Source of the DNA: Streptomyces sp. NRRL WC-3618
GTDB taxonomy: Bacteria; Actinomycetota; Actinomycetes; Streptomycetales; Streptomycetaceae
Length of the DNA stretch: 60,838 nt
NCBI RefSeq assembly: GCF_001280005.1
Contig: NZ_LGDW01000349.1
Location: 1-60,838 of the forward strand
Direction: 5' to 3'
Under the pieces are notes generated by a model. The model was not told where the DNA came from. It saw only the letters and a list, made by a program, of their open reading frames with translations, and ran no database searches. A program made the position numbers and the translations under genes. Numbering within the stretch: position 1 is the first letter of the stretch; every line of letters starts with the position of its first letter. Below are positions 9,256-16,796 of the stretch, in pieces.

Positions 9256-10347
9256 GTGCATGTCGTACTCGCCGGTGGGGGGACCGCCGGCCACATCGAG
9301 CCCGCGCTCGCCCTCGCGGACGCCCTGCGCAGGCAGGATCCCAGCGTGGGGATCACGGCCCTGGGCACGGAACGCGGTCTGGAGACCCGGCTCGTTCCCG
9401 AGCGGGGCTATGACCTGGCGCTGATCCCAGCGGTCCCCCTGCCGCGCAAGCCCACCCCCGAACTGATCACCGTCCCCGGGCGGCTGCGCGGCACGATCAA
9501 GGCCGCCGAGCAGATCCTGGAGCGGACCAAGGCCGACGCGGTCGTCGGCTTCGGCGGTTACGTGGCCCTGCCCGGCTATCTCGCCGCCAAGCGCCTGGGT
9601 GTGCCGATCGTCGTCCACGAGGCCAACGCCCGCCCCGGCCTCGCCAACAAGATCGGCTCGCGGTACGCCGCCCAGGTCGCCGTCTCCACCCCGGACAGCA
9701 AGCTCCGGGACGCCCGCTACATCGGCATCCCGCTGCGCCGTTCGATCGCCACCCTCGACCGGGCGGCGGTGCGCCCCCAGGCGCGGGCCGCGTTCGGGCT
9801 CGACCCGAGCCTGCCGACGCTGCTGGTCTCCGGCGGCTCGCAGGGCGCCCGGCACCTCAACGAGGTGGTCGAGCGGGTCGCGCCGTACCTCCAGCAGGCC
9901 GGTATCCAGGTGCTGCACGCGGTCGGCCCGAAGAACGAACTGCCGCAGGTACACCAGATGCCGGGGATGCCCCCCTACATCCCGGTACCGTACGTGGACC
10001 GGATGGACCTCGCGTACGCCGCGGCCGACATGATGCTCTGCCGCGCGGGCGCGATGACCGTCGCCGAACTCTCCGCCGTCGGACTCCCGGCCGCCTACGT
10101 CCCGCTGCCCATCGGCAACGGCGAACAGCGGCTGAACGCCCAGCCGGTGGTCAAGGCAGGCGGCGGCCTCCTGGTCGACGACGCGGACCTGACGCCCGAG
10201 TGGGTGCAACGACAGGTCCTGCCGGTGCTCGCCGACCCGCACCGGCTGTACGAGATGTCGCGCGCCGCCAGCGAGTTCGGCCGCCGGGACGCCGACGAGC
10301 TGCTCGTCGGCATGGTGTACGAGGCGATCGCCTCGCGCCACCGCTAG
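9256..10347 (+). CDS. murG: Lipid II synthase MurG
   Basis: Peripheral membrane glycosyltransferase (GT28) of 363 residues that adds GlcNAc from UDP-GlcNAc to lipid I, giving lipid II. The N-terminal glycine-rich GGGTAGHI (residues 7-14), [13 protein letters not shown], the [11 protein letters not shown] loop and a C-terminal [14 protein letters not shown] region that binds the nucleotide sugar are all visible. GTG 9256 follows the ftsW stop by 6 nt, with GGTGAA directly upstream. The next gene, ftsQ, starts 37 nt after the stop. Confidence 0.97.
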   Translation: MHVVLAGGGTAGHIEPALALADALRRQDPSVGITALGTERGLETRLVPERGYDLALIPAVPLPRKPTPELITVPGRLRGTIKAAEQILERTKADAVVGFGGYVALPGYLAAKRLGVPIVVHEANARPGLANKIGSRYAAQVAVSTPDSKLRDARYIGIPLRRSIATLDRAAVRPQARAAFGLDPSLPTLLVSGGSQGARHLNEVVERVAPYLQQAGIQVLHAVGPKNELPQVHQMPGMPPYIPVPYVDRMDLAYAAADMMLCRAGAMTVAELSAVGLPAAYVPLPIGNGEQRLNAQPVVKAGGGLLVDDADLTPEWVQRQVLPVLADPHRLYEMSRAASEFGRRDADELLVGMVYEAIASRHR

Positions 10348-10384
10348 GGCCTGTCAGGGCGACGACGAGGGAAGGCAGGCAGGC

Positions 10385-11203
10385 GTGGCCGCAGGAGCGA
10401 CGACCGCCGAACGCGGCGAACGACAGCCGGACAGCTCCGGCCCGCCCCGCCTGCCGGGGCTCCTGGGCAGGTTGGGGCCGCGCGGGCTTCGTACGGTCGT
10501 CGTCCTGGCACTCGCCCTGCTCGTTGTCGGCGGGGGCGCCCTGTGGGTGTTCTACTGGTCCCGGTGGACGCGTGTGGAGCGCGTGTCGGTGTCGGGAACC
10601 GACGTTCTGGCACCGGCGCAGGTGCGCGAAGCCGCCGACGTGCCGGTCGGGGAACCGCTCGTCTCCGTCGACATGGACGCCATTGAGTCCCGACTGCTCC
10701 AGAAATTGCCCCGAATTGACTCGGTTGAGGTCGCGCGATCATGGCCGCACGAAATCGGCTTGAAAGTGATCGAACGCACCCCTGTCCTGATTGTCGAAAG
10801 CACCGGTAAAGGGGGCAAGTATGTCGAAGTCGACGCGAAAGGCGTGCGATTCGCGAGGGTTTCAGTCGCCCCGAACGGTGTACCCGCGTTGCAATTGACG
10901 CTGTCCGGGACCGGTTCGCAGGCCGCCAGTCTGCGTCGCTTCGGCAGCGACCGGCTGGTGCGCGAGGCGGTACGGGTGGCAGGCGACCTGCCCAGTACCG
11001 TCGCGCGCGCCGTCAAGACGGTCAAGGTCCGCTCGTACGACTCCGTCTCGCTGGAGTTGGGCGACGGCCGGACCGTCGAGTGGGGGAGCGGCGAGAGGGG
11101 TGGTGCGAAGGCCCGTGCGCTCACCGCTCTGATGAAAGCGGCTCCCGGGGCTCGGCACTTCGACGTGAGTGTGCCCACGGCCCCTGCGTCATCAGGGAGT
11201 TGA
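10385..11203 (+). CDS. ftsQ: Cell division protein FtsQ (DivIB)
   Basis: Bitopic divisome protein of 272 residues that links FtsL/DivIC and the septal synthases outside the membrane. It has a cytoplasmic tail, one membrane helix (about residues 36-57) and a POTRA domain beginning at RVERVSVSGTDVLAPAQV, followed by the FtsQ/DivIB beta domain. GTG 10385 follows a GGAAGG-type ribosome site. Odd feature: from about 10690 to 10870 the codon choice departs from the GC-ending norm (AAA, ATT, TTG, CGA, TCA, TAT, GTT), unlike the rest of the gene and its neighbours. ftsZ follows after a regulatory gap of 275 bp. Confidence 0.95.
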   Translation: MAAGATTAERGERQPDSSGPPRLPGLLGRLGPRGLRTVVVLALALLVVGGGALWVFYWSRWTRVERVSVSGTDVLAPAQVREAADVPVGEPLVSVDMDAIESRLLQKLPRIDSVEVARSWPHEIGLKVIERTPVLIVESTGKGGKYVEVDAKGVRFARVSVAPNGVPALQLTLSGTGSQAASLRRFGSDRLVREAVRVAGDLPSTVARAVKTVKVRSYDSVSLELGDGRTVEWGSGERGGAKARALTALMKAAPGARHFDVSVPTAPASSGS

Positions 11204-11293
11204 CGCCTGCCGACGCAGGCCACCACCCTGGTTGGGCATCGCTATGGCTGATCACATAGGGTGAAAAGAAAAACGGGAGGTTCGGCGTGTTCG

Positions 11294-11323
11294 TTGAACG
11301 TGCGCCACTTGTCGACTTAGTGT
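11294..11323 (+). promoter_or_regulatory. Candidate ftsZ promoter (HrdB type)
   Basis: TTGAAC at 11294-11299 and TAGTGT at 11318-11323 are separated by 18 nt, a good match to the vegetative sigma factor consensus, about 155 nt before the ftsZ start. A second, poorer pair is TTGGGC at 11230 with TAGGGT at 11255-11260. In S. coelicolor and S. griseus ftsZ is known to be read from several promoters in this gap, one raised during sporulation. Which of these motifs is equivalent cannot be told from sequence alone. Confidence 0.6.
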
Positions 11324-11359
11324 CCTGTTCGGAAGAGTCCAAGGAACAGACACACTGGT

Positions 11360-11384
11360 AACCCTAAACTTCAACGTTAGGGTT
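11360..11384 (+). promoter_or_regulatory. Inverted repeat in the ftsQ-ftsZ gap
   Basis: AACCCTAA (11360-11367) and TTAGGGTT (11377-11384) form perfect 8-bp arms around a 9-nt centre. The site is strikingly AT-rich for this chromosome. It lies 37 nt downstream of the best promoter match and about 95 nt before ftsZ, so it could be an operator, a second promoter region or an RNA hairpin. Confidence 0.55.
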
Positions 11385-11424
11385 CGGGTCGGCGTTCGGA
11401 CCGTCCCACTTCGGCATGAGTTGT

Positions 11425-11446
11425 CCGTTCGCCGTATCGCGAACGG
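11425..11446 (+). promoter_or_regulatory. Hairpin in the ftsZ 5' leader
   Basis: CCGTTCGC (11425-11432) and GCGAACGG (11439-11446) form a perfect 8-bp stem with a 6-nt loop. It ends 18 nt before the ftsZ ribosome site (GAGAGG at 11465-11470). No T-run follows, so it is more likely an mRNA-stabilising or translation-modulating stem than a terminator. Confidence 0.5.
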
Positions 11447-11478
11447 CGACACGTAACTCGAGGCGAGAGGCCTTCGAC

Positions 11479-12672
11479 GTGGCAGCACCGCAGAACTACC
11501 TCGCAGTCATCAAAGTCATCGGTGTCGGCGGCGGTGGTGTCAACGCCATCAACCGGATGATCGAGGTCGGTCTGAAGGGCGTCGAGTTCATCGCCATCAA
11601 CACCGATGCTCAGGCGCTGTTGATGAGCGACGCCGACGTCAAGCTCGACGTCGGCCGCGAACTCACCCGCGGACTCGGCGCCGGCGCCAACCCGGCCGTC
11701 GGCCGCAAGGCGGCCGAGGACCACCGCGAGGAGATCGAGGAGGTCCTCAAGGGGGCCGACATGGTCTTCGTGACAGCCGGCGAGGGCGGCGGCACCGGCA
11801 CCGGCGGCGCGCCCGTCGTGGCCAACATCGCCCGCAACCTCGGCGCCCTCACCATCGGCGTGGTCACCCGCCCGTTCACCTTCGAGGGACGGCGCCGCGC
11901 CAACCAGGCCGAGGACGGCATCGCGGAACTCCGCGAAGAGGTCGACACCCTCATCGTCATCCCCAACGACCGGCTGCTGTCCATCTCGGACCGCCAGGTC
12001 TCGGTCCTCGACGCCTTCAAGTCGGCGGACCAGGTCCTGCTCTCCGGTGTCCAGGGCATCACCGACCTGATCACCACCCCCGGTCTGATCAACCTCGACT
12101 TCGCCGACGTCAAGTCCGTGATGTCCGAGGCCGGTTCGGCCCTGATGGGCATCGGTTCGGCCCGCGGCGACGACCGCGCGGTGGCGGCGGCCGAGATGGC
12201 GATCTCCTCGCCGCTCCTCGAGGCCTCCATCGACGGCGCCCGGGGCGTCCTGCTCTCCATCTCCGGCGGCTCCGACCTCGGCCTGTTCGAGATCAACGAG
12301 GCCGCCCAGCTGGTCAGCGAGGCCGCACACCCTGAGGCGAACATCATCTTCGGCGCGGTCATCGACGACGCGCTCGGCGACGAGGTCCGCGTCACGGTCA
12401 TCGCGGCCGGCTTCGACGGGGGCCAGCCCCCGGCCAAGCGCGACAACATCCTCGGCTCGGCCGGCGCCAAGCGCGACGAACCCACGCCGGTACGGTCCTC
12501 CTCCGAGAGCCGTCCGTCCTTCGGGTCGCTGGGCAGCGTCACGCCGAGGGAGGCCCCGGCACCCGCCCCGGAGCCGGTCAACGAACTCCCGGTCTCCCCG
12601 CCGGTCCCGCCGTCCCGGTCCTACTCGGACAGCGCGGCCGAGGAGCTGGACGTGCCGGACTTCCTGAAGTGA
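11479..12672 (+). CDS. ftsZ: Cell division GTPase FtsZ
   Basis: Tubulin homologue of 397 residues that assembles the Z-ring or, in Streptomyces, the ladders that place sporulation septa. The GTP loop GGGTGTG is at residues 103-109, with the conserved N-terminal glycine loop VGGGGVNA and the T7 region [11 protein letters not shown]. After the globular domain (about 1-315) comes a linker rich in Pro/Ser and the C-terminal peptide LDVPDFLK that binds SepF. GTG 11479 is chosen over an upstream in-frame ATG at 11416: GAGAGG sits 8 nt before it and the Streptomyces protein begins MAAPQNY. The stop overlaps the GTG of the next gene. Confidence 0.98.
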   Translation: MAAPQNYLAVIKVIGVGGGGVNAINRMIEVGLKGVEFIAINTDAQALLMSDADVKLDVGRELTRGLGAGANPAVGRKAAEDHREEIEEVLKGADMVFVTAGEGGGTGTGGAPVVANIARNLGALTIGVVTRPFTFEGRRRANQAEDGIAELREEVDTLIVIPNDRLLSISDRQVSVLDAFKSADQVLLSGVQGITDLITTPGLINLDFADVKSVMSEAGSALMGIGSARGDDRAVAAAEMAISSPLLEASIDGARGVLLSISGGSDLGLFEINEAAQLVSEAAHPEANIIFGAVIDDALGDEVRVTVIAAGFDGGQPPAKRDNILGSAGAKRDEPTPVRSSSESRPSFGSLGSVTPREAPAPAPEPVNELPVSPPVPPSRSYSDSAAEELDVPDFLK

Positions 12673-13406
12673 TAGGACTGCGCTCCGAAACGAGCGACAC
12701 GAGCGGCGCGCACTTCGCCTTCACCGACCGGTGGGGCGGAGTGAGCGCCGTTCCGTACGAGGAGCTCAACCTCGGCGGCGCGGTCGGCGACGACCCGGCC
12801 GCCGTCCGCACGAATCGTGAACTGGCCGCCAAGTCCCTGGGTCTCGACCCGGACCGGGTGGTCTGGATGAACCAGGTGCACGGCAACGACGTCGCAGAGG
12901 TCGACGGGCCGTGGACCACCCCGCTCACCCCGCCCGTCGACGGGCTGGTCACCGCCACTCGCGGTCTCGCCCTCGCCGTCCTCACCGCCGACTGCGTCCC
13001 GGTCCTGCTGGCCGATCCGGTCGCCGGAGTGGTCGCCGCGGCCCACGCGGGCCGGCCCGGCCTGGTCGCCGGGATCGTCCCCGCCGCCGTGGACGCCATG
13101 GAGTCGCTCGGCGCCGACCCCGCCCGAATCGTCGCCCGCACCGGCCCCGCGGTCTGCGGCCGGTGCTACGAAGTTCCGGAGGAGATGCGCGCCGACGTCG
13201 CCGCCGTCGAACCCGCCGCGTCCGCCGAGACCAGCTGGGGCACCCCGGCGGTCGACGTGGTCGCGGGCGTGCACGCGCAGTTGGAGCGGCTCGGGGTACG
13301 CGACCGGCAGCAGTCGCCGGTGTGCACGCGCGAGTCCGCCGACCACTTCTCGTACCGCCGAGACCGCACCACCGGGCGGCTCGCAGGCTATGTCTGGCTG
13401 GACTGA
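12669..13406 (+). CDS. pgeF: Laccase-domain (YfiH/YlmD) purine nucleoside phosphorylase-like protein
   Basis: Protein of 245 residues in the polyphenol oxidase/PgeF family, whose members act on purine nucleosides or edit misincorporated amino acids in peptidoglycan precursors; the role in Streptomyces is not settled. The conserved metal-site residues are visible in NQVHGNDV (His), [12 protein letters not shown] (Cys) and AAAHAGRPG (His). The usual HAGWRG is HAGRPG here, a small departure. GTG 12669 overlaps the ftsZ stop by four bases, implying translational coupling. It sits in the ylmDE-sepF-ylmG-divIVA order conserved in Gram-positives. The enzyme activity is inferred from the family only. 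Confidence 0.85.
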   Translation: MIGLRSETSDTSGAHFAFTDRWGGVSAVPYEELNLGGAVGDDPAAVRTNRELAAKSLGLDPDRVVWMNQVHGNDVAEVDGPWTTPLTPPVDGLVTATRGLALAVLTADCVPVLLADPVAGVVAAAHAGRPGLVAGIVPAAVDAMESLGADPARIVARTGPAVCGRCYEVPEEMRADVAAVEPAASAETSWGTPAVDVVAGVHAQLERLGVRDRQQSPVCTRESADHFSYRRDRTTGRLAGYVWLD

Positions 13407-13412
13407 TAGGAC

Positions 13413-14132
13413 ATGACGGACCGTAAGGGAGAAATCGCCGCGAATCTGGCGGCGGTCGAGGAGCGTATCGCGGCGGCCTGCTCGGCGGCGGGCCGCAAGC
13501 GAGAGGAGGTGACGCTGATCGTCGTCACCAAGACCTACCCCGCGAGTGATGTGCGGATCCTGTGGGAGCTCGGTGTGCGGCATGTGGCCGAGAACCGTGA
13601 CCAGGACGCGGCGCCCAAGGCCGCGGAGTGCGCGGATCTGTCGCTCACCTGGCACTTTGTGGGTCAGTTGCAGACCAACAAGGTGCGTTCCGTGGTCGGT
13701 TACGCCGATGTCGTGCAGTCCGTCGACCGTGACCGGCTGGTCTCCGGGCTGTCCAGGGAGGCCGTACGGGCCGGGCGCGAGGTGGGCTGTCTGATCCAGG
13801 TCGCGCTGGACGCAGGGGAGGGCGGACGGGGGGAACGCGGGGGCGTGGCGCCGGGCGGAGTCGGGGAGTTGGCCGACCTCGTCGCCGAGGCCGAGGGGCT
13901 CAGGCTCGACGGGCTGATGACGGTCGCCCCGCTGACCGGACCGTACGCCGGACGTGAACGTGCGGCGTTCGAGCGGCTGATGGATTTGTCGACTGCTATG
14001 CGCCACAGGCATCCGGCTGCGAACATGGTGTCCGCAGGGATGAGTGCGGACCTCGAAAAGGCCGTGACGGCCGGAGCGACACATGTGCGCGTCGGCAGTG
14101 CGGTACTCGGAGTCCGTCCCAGGCTCGGGTAA
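13413..14132 (+). CDS. ylmE: PLP-binding homeostasis protein YlmE (YggS family)
   Basis: Protein of 239 residues with the single-domain TIM-barrel fold of the YggS/PROSC family, which binds pyridoxal phosphate and balances free PLP and amino-acid pools. The PLP lysine is K40 in VVTKTYP, followed by HVAENRDQD (family form GENxxQE), HFVGQLQTNK and a C-terminal SAGMSADLEKAV/VRVGSAVLG phosphate site. It begins 6 nt after the previous stop. A Gly/Arg-rich insertion around residues 134-148 is not part of the usual core. Its conserved place beside ftsZ and sepF suggests a division link that is not explained by the PLP role. Confidence 0.92.
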   Translation: MTDRKGEIAANLAAVEERIAAACSAAGRKREEVTLIVVTKTYPASDVRILWELGVRHVAENRDQDAAPKAAECADLSLTWHFVGQLQTNKVRSVVGYADVVQSVDRDRLVSGLSREAVRAGREVGCLIQVALDAGEGGRGERGGVAPGGVGELADLVAEAEGLRLDGLMTVAPLTGPYAGRERAAFERLMDLSTAMRHRHPAANMVSAGMSADLEKAVTAGATHVRVGSAVLGVRPRLG

Positions 14133-14262
14133 CGTCGCCAGGAAGTCGGACCACAGCAGAAAATATGGTCATTATCGCTGAGAGGCGGTAATAACGACCT
14201 CGTGGATCGCGGGCACTTGGCATTCGTCAGTCGATCCACCACAGAGCGGAGGACTCAGAGCA
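14133..14262 (+). promoter_or_regulatory. AT-rich gap before sepF with an imperfect inverted repeat
   Basis: The 130-bp gap contains an AT-rich stretch at 14157-14199. GGTCATTATCGC and GCGGTAATAACGACC face each other around TGAGAG as an imperfect inverted repeat (14167-14199). A promoter for sepF is the simplest reading. The ribosome site GGAGGA lies near 14248, about 9 nt before the ATG. Confidence 0.4.
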
Positions 14263-14931
14263 ATGGCCGGCGCGATGCGCAAGATGGCGGTCTACCTCGG
14301 CCTCGTGGAGGACGATGGGTACGACGGCCGGGGTTTCGACCCCGATGACGACTTCGAGCCCGAACTCGACCCGGAGCCAGAGCGCGACCTGCGGCGGCGT
14401 GAGCCCTCGCACCAGCCGCACGGTTCGCATCAGTCCCACCAGTCTCATCAGCCCCACCAGTCCCAAAGGGACGAATCGGTACGAGTGGTGCAGCCGTCCG
14501 CTCCGCGCGATCCGGTGCCGCATTCCGCTTCGCTCGGTGCCGATTCCGGGCGTCCGGCGAGGATCGCGCCCGTGGCGTCCATCACACAAGAACGCCAAAG
14601 CATGGAGAAGAACGCACCGGTGATCATGCCCAAGGTCGTGTCGGAACGAGAGCCTTACCGGATCACCACGCTTCACCCTCGGACGTACAACGAGGCCCGT
14701 ACCATCGGGGAACACTTCCGTGAGGGCACGCCGGTGATCATGAATCTCACTGAGATGGATGACACAGATGCGAAGCGACTTGTCGACTTTGCGGCCGGTT
14801 TGGTGTTTGGTCTTCACGGCAGCATCGAGCGGGTGACGCAGAAGGTGTTCCTGTTGTCGCCTGCTAACGTCGATGTCACGGCGGAGGACAAGGCCCGCAT
14901 CGCAGAGGGCGGGTTCTTCAACCAGAGCTGA
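14263..14931 (+). CDS. sepF: Cell division protein SepF
   Basis: Protein of 222 residues that ties FtsZ to the membrane. The N-terminal [14 protein letters not shown] is the amphipathic membrane-binding helix. An acidic stretch (about 24-45) follows, then a Gln/His/Ser-rich run of HQSHQ-type repeats (about 47-66), and the dimerising, FtsZ-binding core from about residue 127 to the end ([32 protein letters not shown]). A strong GGAGGA supports the ATG. The Gln/His run appears longer than in S. coelicolor as I remember it. Streptomyces has further SepF paralogues; this is the copy in the dcw cluster. Confidence 0.96.
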   Translation: MAGAMRKMAVYLGLVEDDGYDGRGFDPDDDFEPELDPEPERDLRRREPSHQPHGSHQSHQSHQPHQSQRDESVRVVQPSAPRDPVPHSASLGADSGRPARIAPVASITQERQSMEKNAPVIMPKVVSEREPYRITTLHPRTYNEARTIGEHFREGTPVIMNLTEMDDTDAKRLVDFAAGLVFGLHGSIERVTQKVFLLSPANVDVTAEDKARIAEGGFFNQS

Positions 14932-15015
14932 GACGCACGACCGGAACAGCAGTGACCAGGCAGTACCAGTAGCAGTACCAGCAGCATGGAAACAGGGGAG
15001 AGGTAAGCGCGGATC

Positions 15016-15306
15016 ATGAGCGTGGTTGGACAGGTTATCTACATCGCGCTGATGTGCTTCCTCATCGTGCTGATCTTCCGGTTGGTCATGGACTACGTCT
15101 TCCAGTTCGCCCGCTCATGGCAGCCCGGCAAGGCGATGGTGGTCATTCTGGAGGCCACCTACACTGTCACCGATCCACCGCTCAAGCTTCTGCGGCGGGT
15201 CATCCCGCCGTTGCGTCTCGGGGGCGTGGCGCTCGACCTGTCCTTCTTCGTACTGATGATCATCGTGTACATCCTGATCACTGTCGTCAGGCAGGTGTTG
15301 GTGTGA
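15016..15306 (+). CDS. ylmG: YggT-family membrane protein YlmG
   Basis: Protein of 96 residues with two hydrophobic segments (about 6-29 and 73-95) flanking a loop with the family signature TVTDPPLKLLRRVIPP. YggT/YlmG proteins are conserved next to sepF and divIVA and are linked to osmotic tolerance and nucleoid or division functions, but no biochemical activity is established. GGGGAGAGG lies at about 14995-15003, slightly far from the ATG. The gap before it carries two copies of CAGTACCAG (14961 and 14973). Almost certainly co-transcribed with sepF. Confidence 0.92.
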   Translation: MSVVGQVIYIALMCFLIVLIFRLVMDYVFQFARSWQPGKAMVVILEATYTVTDPPLKLLRRVIPPLRLGGVALDLSFFVLMIIVYILITVVRQVLV

Positions 15307-15352
15307 ACGATACGGTCTTGCCGAATGCCGACGACTACGTTGAGGTGAAGAG

Positions 15353-16624
15353 ATGCCATTGACCCCCGAGGATGTGCGGAACAAGCAGTTCACGACCGTC
15401 CGCCTCCGAGAAGGCTATGACGAGGACGAGGTCGATGCCTTCCTCGACGAGGTCGAAGCCGAACTGACCCGCCTGCTCCGCGAGAACGAGGATCTGCGCG
15501 CCAAGCTGGCCGCTGCCACGCGCGCCGCTGCCCAGAACCAGCAGCAGGGCATGCGCAAGCCTCCTGAACAGCAGGACCAGCAGCAGGGCATGCAGCAGCA
15601 GGGGATGCAGCAACAGGGCATGCCCCAGCAAGGGATGCCGCAGCAGGGCATGCGAGGCCCGGGCGGCCCGGTGCCCGCCGGCATATCGGGCCCGCCGCAG
15701 CAGATGGGTGGCCCCATGGGTGGCCCGCCCCAGCTGCCCAGCGGCGCGCCGCAGTTGCCCCCCGGCGGTGGCCAGGGCGGTCCGCAGGGTCCCGGCCCGA
15801 TGGGTCAGGGCCCCATGGGCCAGAACCCCATGCAGGGGCAGATGGGCCAGGGCGGCATGCCCGGCCAGATGCAGGGTCAGATGGGGCAGATGGGTCAGGG
15901 CGGCATGCCCGGCCAGATGCAGCAGATGCCCGGTCAGCAGATGCAGGGACAGATGCAGCAGATGGGCGGCCCGATGGGCGGTCCCATGGGTGGTCCCCCG
16001 CAGATGGGCGGCCCCGGTCAGGGTCCCGGTGGAGACAGCGCCGCGCGCGTTCTCTCGCTGGCCCAGCAGACCGCCGACCAGGCGATCGCCGAGGCTCGTT
16101 CCGAGGCCAACAAGATCGTCGGCGAGGCACGCAGCCGCGCCGAGGGCCTGGAGCGCGACGCCCGCGCCAAGGCCGACGCTCTTGAGCGGGACGCCCAGGA
16201 GAAGCACCGCGTCGCGATGGGCTCCCTGGAGTCCGCCCGCGCCACGCTGGAGCGCAAGGTCGAGGATCTGCGTGGCTTCGAGCGCGAGTACCGCACGCGT
16301 CTGAAGTCCTACCTGGAGTCGCAGCTGCGTCAGCTGGAGACCCAGGCCGACGACTCGCTGGCCCCGCCGCGCACTCCGGCCACGGCCTCTCTGCCGCCGT
16401 CCCCGGCGCCCTCGATGGCCCCGGCCGGCGCCGGTGTCCCGTCGTACGGCGGGAACCAGGGCATGGGTGGTCCCGGCCCGGCTGCCCCGTCCTACGGCGG
16501 CCAGCAGCAGATGTCTCCGGCCATGACCCAGCCCATGGCTCCGGTCCGGCCGCAGGGCCCGTCTCCGATGGGGCAGGCTCCTTCACCGATGCGCGGCTTC
16601 CTGATCGACGAGGACGACAACTGA
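15353..16624 (+). CDS. divIVA: Polar growth scaffold DivIVA
   Basis: Coiled-coil protein of 423 residues that gathers at hyphal tips and directs apical growth and branching; essential in S. coelicolor. The N-terminal membrane-curvature domain (1-60) begins [13 protein letters not shown] and contains the [14 protein letters not shown] helix. A long linker rich in Gln, Met, Pro and Gly (about 61-225) with repeated QQGM and MGGP units separates it from the second coiled coil (about 226-330), then a Pro/Gly-rich tail ending GFLIDEDDN. Streptomyces DivIVA is known for this PQG-rich insertion; 423 residues is at the long side. GAGGTGA precedes the ATG and a strong terminator follows. Confidence 0.97.
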   Translation: MPLTPEDVRNKQFTTVRLREGYDEDEVDAFLDEVEAELTRLLRENEDLRAKLAAATRAAAQNQQQGMRKPPEQQDQQQGMQQQGMQQQGMPQQGMPQQGMRGPGGPVPAGISGPPQQMGGPMGGPPQLPSGAPQLPPGGGQGGPQGPGPMGQGPMGQNPMQGQMGQGGMPGQMQGQMGQMGQGGMPGQMQQMPGQQMQGQMQQMGGPMGGPMGGPPQMGGPGQGPGGDSAARVLSLAQQTADQAIAEARSEANKIVGEARSRAEGLERDARAKADALERDAQEKHRVAMGSLESARATLERKVEDLRGFEREYRTRLKSYLESQLRQLETQADDSLAPPRTPATASLPPSPAPSMAPAGAGVPSYGGNQGMGGPGPAAPSYGGQQQMSPAMTQPMAPVRPQGPSPMGQAPSPMRGFLIDEDDN

Positions 16625-16659
16625 CGGCCTCTAGTACGCCTTAGGCGTCGTCGGCGTTC

Positions 16660-16700
16660 AGGGCGGGGCCCCGGATTTTCTTCCGGGGCCCCGCCCTTTT
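16660..16700 (+). terminator. Rho-independent terminator of divIVA
   Basis: Perfect 16-bp arms AGGGCGGGGCCCCGGA (16660-16675) and their complement (16682-16697) enclose the loop TTTTCT and are followed by a T-run. It lies 36 nt after the divIVA stop and closes the division cluster. Confidence 0.92.
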
Positions 16701-16717
16701 GCGTGTGCCGGTGACGC

Positions 16718-16775
16718 CGAAGGCCCGCTCCCGCCGACGACCGCAAGAACGGAAGTCGGGGGGAGCGGGCCTTCG
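16718..16775 (-). terminator. Hairpin downstream of ileS
   Basis: CGAAGGCCCGCTCCC (16718-16732) and its exact complement (16761-16775) form a 15-bp stem with a 28-nt loop, 21 nt beyond the ileS stop. There is no T-run on the minus strand. With the divIVA terminator it separates two convergent units. Confidence 0.75.
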
Positions 16776-16796
16776 TGTGTGCTGGGCGTGTCGCCG

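Noticed and set aside
11416..11478. N-terminal extension of FtsZ from ATG 11416
   Set aside because: It overlaps the leader hairpin; the Streptomyces protein begins at MAAPQNY with a proper ribosome site before GTG 11479.
14401..14470. Short repeated CACCAGTCxCA units considered as CRISPR-like
   Set aside because: They are in-frame codons of SepF without spacers; simple protein repeats.
15560..15990. Repeats considered as a mobile element or minisatellite
   Set aside because: They lie in frame within divIVA, whose known family has this low-complexity linker.
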